From Streptomyces marispadix (GTDB taxonomy: Bacteria > Actinomycetota > Actinomycetes > Streptomycetales > Streptomycetaceae), in assembly GCF_022524345.1 (NCBI RefSeq), contig NZ_JAKWJU010000002.1, positions 1,054,001-1,118,000 of the forward strand: a stretch of 64,000 bases of DNA, in the 5' to 3' direction. Below are positions 1 to 8,002 of the stretch, piece after piece (positions within the stretch are counted from its first letter, which is position 1; every line of letters begins with the position of its first letter). The translations under genes and the position numbers were made by a program. The notes under the pieces are model-generated. The model saw nothing but the letters and a program-made list of their open reading frames with translations, was not told the origin of the DNA and made no database searches.

Positions 1-117
1 CCGGCGTCCGACCGGGCGGCGTACGGCCCCTCGGCTCCCGGCGCATCGGAATCCGGCGCATCGGAATCCGGCGCGCCCTCCCCCGGCGACCGCCTCCCCG
101 GGGAGGTCGCCCCATGA
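1..117 (+). CDS. C-terminal tail of a truncated upstream gene
   Basis: An open frame of 38 codons runs from the window edge to a TGA at 115-117. That stop overlaps the ATG of the first permease as ATGA, the same coupling used throughout the operon. The residues are low complexity (Pro, Ala, Ser, Gly) and include two copies of a GASES-like unit from a direct repeat in the DNA. No domain is visible, so the product cannot be named; it is inferred to be an earlier gene of the same operon. Confidence 0.5.
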   Translation, partial: PASDRAAYGPSAPGASESGASESGAPSPGDRLPGEVAP

Positions 118-1076
118 GCGCCACCGCCACCGGGACCGGCGTCTCGCCTTCCGCGAGCACCGGCACCCCGCCGCCCCGTACCACGGCGGCCCGCAAGCGG
201 GCCCTCGGTCTCGACCGCGACGCCTGGTTCCTGCTGCTGCCCGCTCTGCTGCCGGTGCTGCTGCTGAGCGCGGGCCCGCTGTTGTACGGACTCTCGCTGG
301 CCTTCACCGACGCCCAGTCCGGCCGCAGGGAGGTCACCAGATTCACCGGCCTCGCCAACCTGTCCGATCTGCGGCTGGATTCGCTCTTCTGGGACTCCTT
401 CAGGATCGGCCTCGTATGGGCCGTGTCCGTGACGGCACTGCAACTGCTGCTCTCGCTCGGCCTCGCGCTGCTGCTCGACCAGAACCTCCGGTTCCGCTGG
501 CTGGCCCGCACGCTCGCGCTCGTGCCGTGGGCGATGCCCGAGGTCGTCGTCGGCGTGATGTGGCGGCTCGTCTACAACCAGGACGCGGGCATCCTCAACT
601 CCACGCTCCGCGACCTGCATCTGATCTCCGAGAACGTCGACTGGCTCGCCGGGATCTCGCTCGCCCTGCCCGCGGTGATCGTGGTCGGCGTGTGGGCGGG
701 CATGCCGCAGACCACGGTCGTACTGCTCGCGGGGCTCCAGAACGTACCGCTGGATCTGCACGAGGCCGCGGCGCTGGACGGCGCGGGCCTGTGGCAGCGC
801 TTCCGTTCGGTGACCTGGCCCGCGCTGAAGCCCGTGGTGCTGGCGATCACGGCGCTCGACTTCATCTGGAACTTCAACTCCTTCGGCCTGGTCTACGTGC
901 TCACCGGCGGAGGACCGGGCGGGGCGACGCGGCTGCCGATGCTCTTCGCATACGAAGAGGCGTTCCGCTACGGGCAGTTCGGCTACGCCGCCGCGATGGG
1001 GCTGGTGATGGTCGCGGTCGTAGCCGTGCTGCTGACGGTCTTTCTGCGCAACCGGCTGAGGGAGGACGACCAGTGA
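114..1076 (+). CDS. Sugar ABC transporter permease (MalF/UgpA type)
   Basis: This is a 320-residue integral membrane permease of the carbohydrate-uptake ABC family. A Pro/Thr-rich cytoplasmic N-terminus of about 35 residues is followed by about six membrane segments. The cytoplasmic EAA loop is clear around residue 220 (EAAALDGAGLWQRF, then WPAL) and is the contact site for the ATPase. A GGAGG ribosome site lies 8 nt before the ATG. It overlaps the next permease by 4 bp (GTGA). No ATPase gene is present in the operon, so a shared MsiK-type ATPase encoded elsewhere is the likely partner, as is usual in streptomycetes. Confidence 0.93.
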   Translation: MSATATGTGVSPSASTGTPPPRTTAARKRALGLDRDAWFLLLPALLPVLLLSAGPLLYGLSLAFTDAQSGRREVTRFTGLANLSDLRLDSLFWDSFRIGLVWAVSVTALQLLLSLGLALLLDQNLRFRWLARTLALVPWAMPEVVVGVMWRLVYNQDAGILNSTLRDLHLISENVDWLAGISLALPAVIVVGVWAGMPQTTVVLLAGLQNVPLDLHEAAALDGAGLWQRFRSVTWPALKPVVLAITALDFIWNFNSFGLVYVLTGGGPGGATRLPMLFAYEEAFRYGQFGYAAAMGLVMVAVVAVLLTVFLRNRLREDDQ

Positions 1077-2008
1077 CCCGCCCAGCGACCCGGCCGACTT
1101 CCCGGCCTGTGACCCCGTCAGGGACCCGGCCAGGGCCCCGGCCAGGGCCCCGATCAGGGCCCCGATCAGGGACCGCTCTGCGCTCGGGCGCGGCCCGCGC
1201 CGGCCAGTATCTGGCCCTGCTCTGCTATCTGGTCTTCCTCGCCTTCCCTCTCCTGTGGCTGCTGTCGACGGCCTTCAAGTCCCCTCAGGAACTGGGCTCG
1301 GTGGACGCGTCCTGGCTGCCCCGGCACCCGTCACTGGACAGCTTCACCGCCGCATTCGGGCAGCAGCCGCTGGCGCGTTCGGCGCTCAACAGCGTCATCG
1401 TGGCCTCGTGCGCGGCGGCGGTCTCGGTGGCGATCGCGGTGCCCGCCGCGTACGCGATGGCCAGATACCGCTCGGTGGTCGGCAAGGCGGCCACGGGCTG
1501 GATTCTGGTCAGCCAGATGTTCCCCTTCGTGCTGGTGATCATCCCGCTGTTCCTGGTGCTGAAGAGCTTCCACCTCATCGACTCCCTCACCGGGCTCGTC
1601 CTCGTGTACGTGGTGTGGAACCTGCCGTTCGCGCTGTGGATGCTCCAGGGCTATGTGCGCGCCGTGCCCGCCTCGCTGGAGGAGGCCGCCGCCATCGACG
1701 GCTGCGGACGGCTGCGGACCTTGCGCAGCGTCGTACTCCCCCTGCTCACGCCGGGGCTGGTGGCGACGGTGATGTTCTCCTTCGTCACCGCCTGGAACGA
1801 GTTCTTCTTCGCCCTGGTCCTGCTCAAGTCGCCGGAGAAGCAGACGATGTCCGTGATCCTCACCCACTTCATAGGCGCCGAGGGCGCCGCCGACCTGGGG
1901 CCGCTGGCCGCGGCGGCGCTGATGGCGACCCTGCCCAGCCTGCTGTTCTTCGCGCTGCTCCAGCGGAGGCTGGTCAGCGGCGTGATGAGCGGGGCGGTGA
2001 AGGGCTGA
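1073..2008 (+). CDS. Sugar ABC transporter permease (MalG/UgpE type)
   Basis: This 311-residue protein is the second membrane subunit of the importer. The GTG at 1073 overlaps the previous stop as GTGA, which fixes the start despite a longer open frame upstream. The first ~45 residues are a cytoplasmic Arg/Pro/Gly-rich tail encoded by five 12-bp tandem repeats. About six membrane segments follow, with an EAA loop (EEAAAIDGCGRLRTLRSVVLP) near residue 205. The stop shares its last base with the ATG of the binding protein (TGATG), so all three transporter genes are coupled. Confidence 0.93.
   Translation: MTRPATRPTSRPVTPSGTRPGPRPGPRSGPRSGTALRSGAARAGQYLALLCYLVFLAFPLLWLLSTAFKSPQELGSVDASWLPRHPSLDSFTAAFGQQPLARSALNSVIVASCAAAVSVAIAVPAAYAMARYRSVVGKAATGWILVSQMFPFVLVIIPLFLVLKSFHLIDSLTGLVLVYVVWNLPFALWMLQGYVRAVPASLEEAAAIDGCGRLRTLRSVVLPLLTPGLVATVMFSFVTAWNEFFFALVLLKSPEKQTMSVILTHFIGAEGAADLGPLAAAALMATLPSLLFFALLQRRLVSGVMSGAVKG
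1111..1170 (+). repeat. Five 12-bp tandem repeats in the second permease N-terminus
   Basis: Five consecutive 12-bp units resembling gccccgatcagg occupy the coding sequence just after the GTG start. They encode alternating Arg/Ser-Gly-Pro residues. The unit is a multiple of three, so copy-number change would not break the frame. Confidence 0.85.
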
Positions 2009-3321
2009 TGAGGCGCCGCGACTTCCTCACAGCGGCGGCGACGGCCGGAGCGGCCGGAGCCCCCGCCCTGCTCGGCGGCTGCGCGACCACCGGTGGCGGC
2101 GACTCCGGGCCGATGGACTTCCTCAGCCTGGCCTGGCAGAAGGAGTCCATCGCGGTCAACAAGGCGCTGGTGGCCGAGTGGAACAGGCGCCATCCGAAGG
2201 CACGGGTCCGCTATGTGCAGGGCGCCTGGGAGTCCGTGCACGACCAGTTGCTCACGTCCTTCGAGGGGGGTGAGGCGCCCGACATCATCCACGACGAGGC
2301 CAACGACCTCACCGACTTCGCCCACGGCGGCTATCTCGCCGACCTCCGCCCGCTGCTGCCCGAAGACCTCAAGCAGCAGATATCGCAGGCCAATTGGGAC
2401 ACCGCCACCATCGAGGGCGGCGTGTACGGAGTGCCGTTCCTGCACGACCCACGCGTACTGATAGCCGACCGCAGGCTGCTGGAGAAGTCCGGCGTACGGA
2501 TACCGACCGCCGAACGGCCCTGGAGCTGGGGCGAGTTCGAGGACGTCGCCAAGGAACTGACCCACGGCCGGGGACGCGACCGCAGATACGGCGTCGCCTG
2601 GTCGATGAAGGAACCCGTCAACCAGTCCGTCAATCTGGCGATGAGCACCGGCGGCGCCGTCTTCCACCGCGAGCACGGAAAGAACGTCGTGCGCTTCGAC
2701 GACGCCGACTCCCGCGTCTTCGAACTGATCCACCGCCAGGTCAACGAGGACCGTACGGCGGCCAGAAGCACCCTCGGCATGGCCGGTTCCGACACGCTTC
2801 CGGGCTTCTTCGCGGGCCGGTACGCGATCGTGCCGCTCAACTTCTCCTTCCGGCAGCAGGTCCAGCAGCAGGCACCGGACGACTTCGAATGGGTGACGCT
2901 GCCGATGCCCGCCGGGCGCGGCACGAAGGGCGGGGGACAACTCCAGGGCGTGAGCCCGCAGACCCTGTCCGTCTCCCAGGACACCTCGCGGAAGGAGGCA
3001 GCCATGGCGTTCATCGCGTTCCTGACCCGCCCCGGCCACATGGCTCGTCTCGCGAAGGGCGACTGGCTCGTTCCCACCGGACGTGAGGCACTGCGCGATC
3101 CGGCCCTCGACACCGGGAAGTACGGCTGGAGCACCGGGCTTCGGATCGCCTCCGACCTGCGGGCGTCGCCCGTACTGGGCGTACGCGGCTACCCGGAGTG
3201 GAAGGACAAGGTCGCCACGCCCGCCCTCCAGGAGTACTACGCGGGCGGCATCGGCCTGCGCGCCCTGCGGGACAAGCTCGTCGTCGACGGCAACCGCATC
3301 CTCGCCAGGTATCAGCGCTGA
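2008..3321 (+). CDS. Extracellular substrate-binding lipoprotein, ABC sugar type
   Basis: This 437-residue family 1 extracellular solute-binding protein captures the substrate for the two permeases. The N-terminus combines a twin-arginine motif (RRRDFL, residues 2-7) with a lipobox ending LLGGC at Cys25, so it is predicted to be a Tat-exported lipoprotein. The mature part has the usual features of the fold (residues near 90 read DIIHDEANDL; HDPRVL near 150; NLAMSTGG near 210). The start overlaps the permease stop by one base. The ligand cannot be read from sequence; the downstream ribokinase and ARH genes suggest a riboside or related glycoside. Confidence 0.92.
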   Translation: MRRRDFLTAAATAGAAGAPALLGGCATTGGGDSGPMDFLSLAWQKESIAVNKALVAEWNRRHPKARVRYVQGAWESVHDQLLTSFEGGEAPDIIHDEANDLTDFAHGGYLADLRPLLPEDLKQQISQANWDTATIEGGVYGVPFLHDPRVLIADRRLLEKSGVRIPTAERPWSWGEFEDVAKELTHGRGRDRRYGVAWSMKEPVNQSVNLAMSTGGAVFHREHGKNVVRFDDADSRVFELIHRQVNEDRTAARSTLGMAGSDTLPGFFAGRYAIVPLNFSFRQQVQQQAPDDFEWVTLPMPAGRGTKGGGQLQGVSPQTLSVSQDTSRKEAAMAFIAFLTRPGHMARLAKGDWLVPTGREALRDPALDTGKYGWSTGLRIASDLRASPVLGVRGYPEWKDKVATPALQEYYAGGIGLRALRDKLVVDGNRILARYQR

Positions 3322-3543
3322 CCGGCGACGTACGGCAGCGAGAGCGAGGCCCGGGCGCACGGGCGCACGGGCACGGAGCGAAGAACCGAGAACGGCAGCA
3401 GAGAGCGAACGCGCAGAAAGACGGCAAACAACAGCAAACGACGGCAAACAGCAGCAGCTACGACAGCGGCAACAGGCAGCAGCAACAGCTACGGATCAAC
3501 GGAACAGACGCAGGAACAACGGCACAGAACGGCAATCCGCACC
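3322..3543 (+). other. T-poor, A/C-rich spacer between transporter and hydrolase genes
   Basis: This is the only sizeable gap inside the operon (222 bp). From about 3360 to 3540 it has very few T residues on the coding strand and is rich in CAG/CAA/ACGGCA words, with lower GC than its surroundings. I see no inverted repeat resembling a terminator, no convincing promoter and no conserved ORF. It would give an unstructured purine/C-rich RNA stretch. Confidence 0.6.
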
Positions 3544-4839
3544 ATGAGCGCAGCCCCCGCCTCCCCGGCACCCTCCGCCCCCTTTCCCGCACGGGAGCAT
3601 CCGCCCGCCCCCGTACCGGCGCCGTCCGCGGAAGGGACGTCCCCCGCGCGGAAGGCGGCGCCGAACGTCCCCGCGCCCGCGGATCTGCGTGAGAGGGCAC
3701 GCGGCGGAATGCTGGGGCTCGCGGTCGGCGACGCGCTCGGCGCGCCCGCCGAGAACATGAAACCGTCGCAGATCAGGGAGCGTTGGGGCCGCATCGAGGG
3801 CTTCGTGGAGGAGGAGCCGTCGGGCACCGACGACACCGAGTACGCCGTCTTCTCCGGCCTGATGCTCGCCGAGCACGGCTCCGAATTGACCCTCGCGCAC
3901 GTCGAGGAGGCGTGGCACCGCTGGATCGCCAACCTCGACGAGGGCCCTTTCCGGGGTGCCGGGTTCAGCGAGCGCGGCACCCTGGAGAACCTCCGGCGCG
4001 GCCTGGCCGCCCCCATCTCGGCACAGCACCGGCACGCGTGGAGCGACGGACTGGCCATGCGTGCCGCGCCGTTCGGGATCTTCGCCGCCGGGCGCCCGGC
4101 CGAGGCCGCGCGCCTCGTCGCTCTCGACGGCACCGTCAGCCACGACGGCGAGGGCATCTACGGAGGCCAGGCCGTCGCCGCGGGTGTGGCCGCCGCGATG
4201 GTGGGGCGCGGTACGGACGCCGTGATCGCCGCCGCGCTCTCCGTCGTACCGGAGGACTCCTGGACGGCACGCTCGCTGCGCCGCGCCGTCGCCACAGCGC
4301 AACGCGCCCGCCACGACCGCGACGCCACGCGGCTGGGGCGGGAGCGTGCCGTGCGTTCGGCCGTGGTGATCGGCGGCTATCCGTGGATGGATCTGGCGCC
4401 GGAGGCGGTGGGGCTGGCGTTCGGCGCCTTCGCCGTCGCCCAGGGCGACTTCAGGGACTCCGTGCTGACCGCCGTCAACATGGGACGCGACGCCGATACG
4501 ACGGCCGCCGTCGCGGGCGCGCTCGCCGGGGCTCTGGGCGGTGCGGGTGCCGTGCCCGAGGAGTGGGCGGCGGAGATCGGGCCCGCACGAGGGAGTTGTC
4601 TGCCGTCGATGGCGGGCTATCACGTCCTGGACATCGCGGAGTTGCTCACGCCGCTCCCCGAGCACTCGGACACTCCCCCGGGCTCGGCCCCGGGTTCTTC
4701 ACGGCGGGGGACGTCCGGCCGCGGCGGCGCCAAGAGCCGTGCCAAGAGCCGTGACGACGCCGAGAACCGTGACGGTGCCGAGAACCGTGACGGTGCCGAG
4801 AGCCGAGACGGTGCGACGAAGAAGAGGACGCGGCGATGA
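3544..4839 (+). CDS. ADP-ribosylglycohydrolase family protein (copy A)
   Basis: This 431-residue protein belongs to the ARH/DraG family of di-metal hydrolases that cleave N- or O-ribosyl bonds. After ~50 Pro/Ala-rich residues the fold starts with GLAVGDALGAP (Asp63). The metal motif TDDTE lies at residues 95-99, HDGEGIYGG near 200, and the C-terminal metal motif GRDADTTAA (Asp316, Asp318). All expected ligands are present, so catalysis is likely. The tail carries tandem repeats rich in Asp, Glu and Arg. No good ribosome site precedes the ATG. It overlaps copy B by 4 bp. Confidence 0.9.
   Translation: MSAAPASPAPSAPFPAREHPPAPVPAPSAEGTSPARKAAPNVPAPADLRERARGGMLGLAVGDALGAPAENMKPSQIRERWGRIEGFVEEEPSGTDDTEYAVFSGLMLAEHGSELTLAHVEEAWHRWIANLDEGPFRGAGFSERGTLENLRRGLAAPISAQHRHAWSDGLAMRAAPFGIFAAGRPAEAARLVALDGTVSHDGEGIYGGQAVAAGVAAAMVGRGTDAVIAAALSVVPEDSWTARSLRRAVATAQRARHDRDATRLGRERAVRSAVVIGGYPWMDLAPEAVGLAFGAFAVAQGDFRDSVLTAVNMGRDADTTAAVAGALAGALGGAGAVPEEWAAEIGPARGSCLPSMAGYHVLDIAELLTPLPEHSDTPPGSAPGSSRRGTSGRGGAKSRAKSRDDAENRDGAENRDGAESRDGATKKRTRR
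4741..4812 (+). repeat. Four 18-bp tandem repeats at the end of copy A
   Basis: Four 18-bp units of the form gccgagaaccgtgacggt (two identical, two diverged) encode repeated AENRDG-like hexapeptides. A separate GC-rich 18-bp repeat follows inside the start of copy B around 4970-5030, encoding GTGTRA-type residues. The gene junction is thus flanked by low-complexity tails. Confidence 0.85.
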
Positions 4840-6275
4840 GCGGTACGGGGTCAGGCGGAGGGGCAGTCCGCCTGGGGGGCGCCGCACAAGCCGGTACGGA
4901 CGGCAGTACGGGCGTCCACGGCGGCGCCGGTGCCCACGGCCTCGCGGGAGACGGCAACGGGGCCGGGACAAGGACCGGGACCGGGACACGGGCCGGGACC
5001 GGGACACGGGCCGGGACCGGGACCGGAGACGGCCCAAGTGACGCCGCCGGCGGCCGAGTCGGCGCCCGCCGCGCGGCCGCTGCCGCCCCCGCCGGCAGTG
5101 AACCGCCCCCGGACCCGCGCCGTATCGAGGGCCTGCTGCTGGGCATCGCCGCGGGCGACGCCGCCGGGTGGCCCGCGGCACGGCACCGCGCTTCCCGTAT
5201 GCCGGAGTGGACGCGCAGGCTCACCCGTGAGCTGGACACCTTCGCCGAGCACAACGCCACCACCACCCTCCCGGTGCCCATCGCGCTCAACCAGCCGCCC
5301 GAGCCGCTGCGGCTGGGCCCCTCCGACGACGCCGAATGGGCCGCGTTCACCGCGGAGTCGGTGCTCACCGCCGCGGGTGCGCTGCTGAGCGACCTGGGCC
5401 GGGACCGCAGAATCCGCGCCGCCGTCGACCTCGCCTGGAACGAACTCGCCGGTGAGGTCGCCGCCGCCGCGGGCCGCGCTCCCGAGGTGGAGTCGGCGGT
5501 GCTGCCGCTGCGTGCCCGCATCTCCGTACGGGCCGGGCTGGGGAACCTCGCGACGGGCCTGCGGCCCCCGGCGACAGGCCACGACAATCCGCACTTCTTC
5601 GACGACGCCGCCTGCGTACGCGCGGCCGTGCTGGCGACCGTCCACCCCGGAAGTCCGTCCCGTGCCGCCGACCTCGCCGAGTGCGACGCCCGCTACACAC
5701 AGGACGGCGACGGCGTGCACGGCGCCCGTGCCATGGCGGCGGCCGTCGCCGCGGCGCTCGGCGGCTCGGACGCGGAGACATGTGTCGCGGCGGCGATGGT
5801 CCAACTGCCTTCCGGTACGGAGATCCGCCGCAACGCGCGGCACGCCGTACGCCTCGCCCGCGAGGCCGCCGCCGACCGGCCCGGCGGCGCGGGCAACGCC
5901 TTCGCCCTCGTGCCGGTGCTGGAGCACGAGATCGTCGACCACATCTACAGCTACGGCATCGCCGCCGCCGAGACCGTTCCCGTAGCGCTGGCGCTCTGCC
6001 TCGCCGGGGGCGGCTCGATCGCCGAGGCGGTACCGGCGGCGGCCTGTCTCTCCCGCGTCGCGGACTCCGCTCCTGCCCTCGCGGGCGCGTTGACGGGTGC
6101 GATCGGCGGCGGTGCGGCCATCCCCGGGAGCTGGCGGAAGGCATGCCGCACGCTCTCCGGCTGCGCCCTGCCGCGCCTCGCCGGAAGAGACCTCGTCGAG
6201 CTGGCCGAACTGCTCGTACAGACCGAACTGACCACGCCCGAGGGCACTTTCGCGGAAGGAACGACCTGCGTATGA
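4836..6275 (+). CDS. ADP-ribosylglycohydrolase family protein (copy B), degenerate metal site
   Basis: This is a 479-residue ARH-family protein with a ~95-residue Gly/Thr/Arg low-complexity N-terminus. The fold is recognisable: GLLLGIAAGDAAGWP near 105, SDDAEW near 165 in place of TDDT, and QDGDGVHGARAMAAAVAAAL near 290. The C-terminal motif that usually reads GRDxDT is replaced by SRVADSAPALAGAL, losing one metal Asp. It may bind metal weakly, have changed chemistry or act as a non-catalytic partner of its neighbours. ATGA overlaps couple it on both sides. Confidence 0.85.
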   Translation: MSGTGSGGGAVRLGGAAQAGTDGSTGVHGGAGAHGLAGDGNGAGTRTGTGTRAGTGTRAGTGTGDGPSDAAGGRVGARRAAAAAPAGSEPPPDPRRIEGLLLGIAAGDAAGWPAARHRASRMPEWTRRLTRELDTFAEHNATTTLPVPIALNQPPEPLRLGPSDDAEWAAFTAESVLTAAGALLSDLGRDRRIRAAVDLAWNELAGEVAAAAGRAPEVESAVLPLRARISVRAGLGNLATGLRPPATGHDNPHFFDDAACVRAAVLATVHPGSPSRAADLAECDARYTQDGDGVHGARAMAAAVAAALGGSDAETCVAAAMVQLPSGTEIRRNARHAVRLAREAAADRPGGAGNAFALVPVLEHEIVDHIYSYGIAAAETVPVALALCLAGGGSIAEAVPAAACLSRVADSAPALAGALTGAIGGGAAIPGSWRKACRTLSGCALPRLAGRDLVELAELLVQTELTTPEGTFAEGTTCV

Positions 6276-7684
6276 GGCCCACACCGATCTCCGCACCGAC
6301 GACCGCATCCGCCTCCACCGGCCCGTCCGGCGAGGCGCCCTCGGATACGTGTGCGGGTGAGTCCGCGGACAAGTCCGCGAGCCCCGACGCGAGTACGGGC
6401 ACGCCGACGCTGGAGGACCGCGTCACCGGCTGCCTCGTCGGGGCCGCGGTCGGCGACGCCCTCGGCGGGCCCGTCGAGGGCTGGAGCCCCGAGCAGATCG
6501 TGGAGCGCCACGGCGGACGGGTGGAGGGCATCGTCGGCCCGTTCTACGAGGACTGGCGCAACGCAAGGCCGATCGCCCCGTACCACAAGGGCGACGGCCA
6601 CGTCACCGACGACACCCTGATGACCCACGCTCTGGTGCGGGTCTATGAGAAGGTCCGCGACCACCTCGGCGCGTACGACGTCGCCGAGCATCTGGTGCCG
6701 GATCTGATGGGCGATCCCCGCTGGATTCCCGAACTCGAGGCGGAGGCACTGCCGTTGCAGCGGCTCTTCCTCGCGGAGAAGTGGATCGTCGCAAGGCTCC
6801 ACTACGGCCACGCCGACCCGCGCGAGGCGGGCACGGGGAACATCGTCAACTGCGGTGCGGCGATGTACATGGCGCCCGTGGGGCTGGTCAACGCCGGTAA
6901 TCCCGCGGGTGCTTACGCCGAGGCGCTGGATGTGGCGGGCGCTCACCAGTCGTCCTACGGGCGTGAGGCCGCCGGGGTCTTCGCCGCGGCGGTCGCCTCG
7001 GCGTGCGGACCGGGCGCGACACCGCAGTCCGTCGTGGAGGACGTGCTGGCGCTGGCGAAGGACGGCACCCGGGAGGCGATCGCGGCGGTGTGCGAAGTGG
7101 CCGCCGGATACGGCGCCTTCGAGGAGGCGCTGAAGCCGCTGCGCGACGCGGTCGCCCCGTACGACACGGTCGGCCCGGAGTACCGCAACCCGTCGCTGGG
7201 CGCCCGCCGCCCCTCGCGGCTGCACTCCATCGAGGAACTGCCCGTCGCCCTGGGCATGTTGCTCGTCGGCGGCGGCGACTTCCGCCGTACGGTGCTGGGT
7301 TCGGTCAACTACGGGCGCGACTGCGACTCCATCGCCACGATGAGCGGCGCCGTCGTCGGCGCCATGCGGGGCGCTGACGCCGTACCGGAGGAGTGGGGCA
7401 CGGAGGTCGCACGCGCCAGCAGACTCGATCTGCACGCCCCGGCGGCTTCGCTCGCGAAGGTCGCACGTGAGGTCTTCGAACGCGACCTGGGACGCCGCAG
7501 GGCCCACGAGGCCGCGTTCCGCGCCATCGCACCGGACGACGACGGGGAGGCGAACCCGGGCCGCAGCGGCGGCAGTTCGGCACAGGCGCCACAGGAGACC
7601 GACGGGGCCCGTGCCACCGGCACCGGTGACGCCCGTACGAGCGGCGCACCCGGCGCGCCCCGCACCGCCGAGGACGGTTCATGA
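6272..7684 (+). CDS. ADP-ribosylglycohydrolase family protein (copy C)
   Basis: This 470-residue ARH-family hydrolase has an intact metal site. A Ser/Thr/Ala-rich leader of ~45 residues precedes GCLVGAAVGDALGGPVEGW. TDDTLM lies near residue 112, HQSSYGREAAGVFAAAVASA near 225, and the C-terminal motif NYGRDCDSIATMSGA near 350. An insertion with WRNARPIAPYHKGDGH before TDDT sets it apart from copy A and suggests a different substrate pocket. The C-terminus is a disordered Gly/Ala/Thr tail. The start overlaps copy B (ATGA), and the stop overlaps the next start (ATGATG). Confidence 0.9.
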   Translation: MRPTPISAPTTASASTGPSGEAPSDTCAGESADKSASPDASTGTPTLEDRVTGCLVGAAVGDALGGPVEGWSPEQIVERHGGRVEGIVGPFYEDWRNARPIAPYHKGDGHVTDDTLMTHALVRVYEKVRDHLGAYDVAEHLVPDLMGDPRWIPELEAEALPLQRLFLAEKWIVARLHYGHADPREAGTGNIVNCGAAMYMAPVGLVNAGNPAGAYAEALDVAGAHQSSYGREAAGVFAAAVASACGPGATPQSVVEDVLALAKDGTREAIAAVCEVAAGYGAFEEALKPLRDAVAPYDTVGPEYRNPSLGARRPSRLHSIEELPVALGMLLVGGGDFRRTVLGSVNYGRDCDSIATMSGAVVGAMRGADAVPEEWGTEVARASRLDLHAPAASLAKVAREVFERDLGRRRAHEAAFRAIAPDDDGEANPGRSGGSSAQAPQETDGARATGTGDARTSGAPGAPRTAEDGS

Positions 7685-8002
7685 TGCGGCTGACCTGGGT
7701 GCAGCCCGAGGATCTGCTCGGGCACGAGCTACGGCAGGCAGCAGAGGACGGCCGTGACGTCTCCGGGGTCGAACGGGTGTGGCGCGATGCGGGAGGCGCG
7801 CCCGCGCCCGAGCGGGCGGGCGCGTCCGAGGCGCCCGCCGATGCGCGGCTGCGTGCTACGGCGCTGCGTCTCCTGGATGAACTCGCCCTGCTCCCCTCCC
7901 CGTTGGCCGACGACGAGCCCACGGATCTCGCCGCTGTGAAAGCGGCGTGCCCGGACTGGCCGGAGCCGCCACGGCCACGCGACGGGTCCGCCCCACGGCC
8001 GC
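7681..8002 (+). pseudogene. N-terminal segment of ARH copy D, out of frame with its catalytic domain
   Basis: An ATG overlapping the stop of copy C begins a sequence reading MMRLTWVQPEDLLGHELRQA and continuing to LAAVKAACPDWPEPP near 7966. This is the N-terminal extension I expect in this ARH subfamily, but the catalytic domain that should follow lies one base away in another frame. The frame continues only as a shadow to 8460. Codon third-position bias switches frames between about 7958 and 8003. Either one base is extra in this sequence (error or mutation) or translation shifts by +1 here. Confidence 0.65.

Noticed and set aside
1651..3447. A ~600-codon open frame on the minus strand across the transporter genes
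   Set aside because: It is antisense to three genes with clear family motifs, has low-complexity composition and no domain; typical high-GC shadow.
3083..3547. A Gln/Arg-rich open frame through the T-poor spacer
   Set aside because: Its first half is a shadow of the binding protein and the rest reflects base composition; no ribosome site or family.
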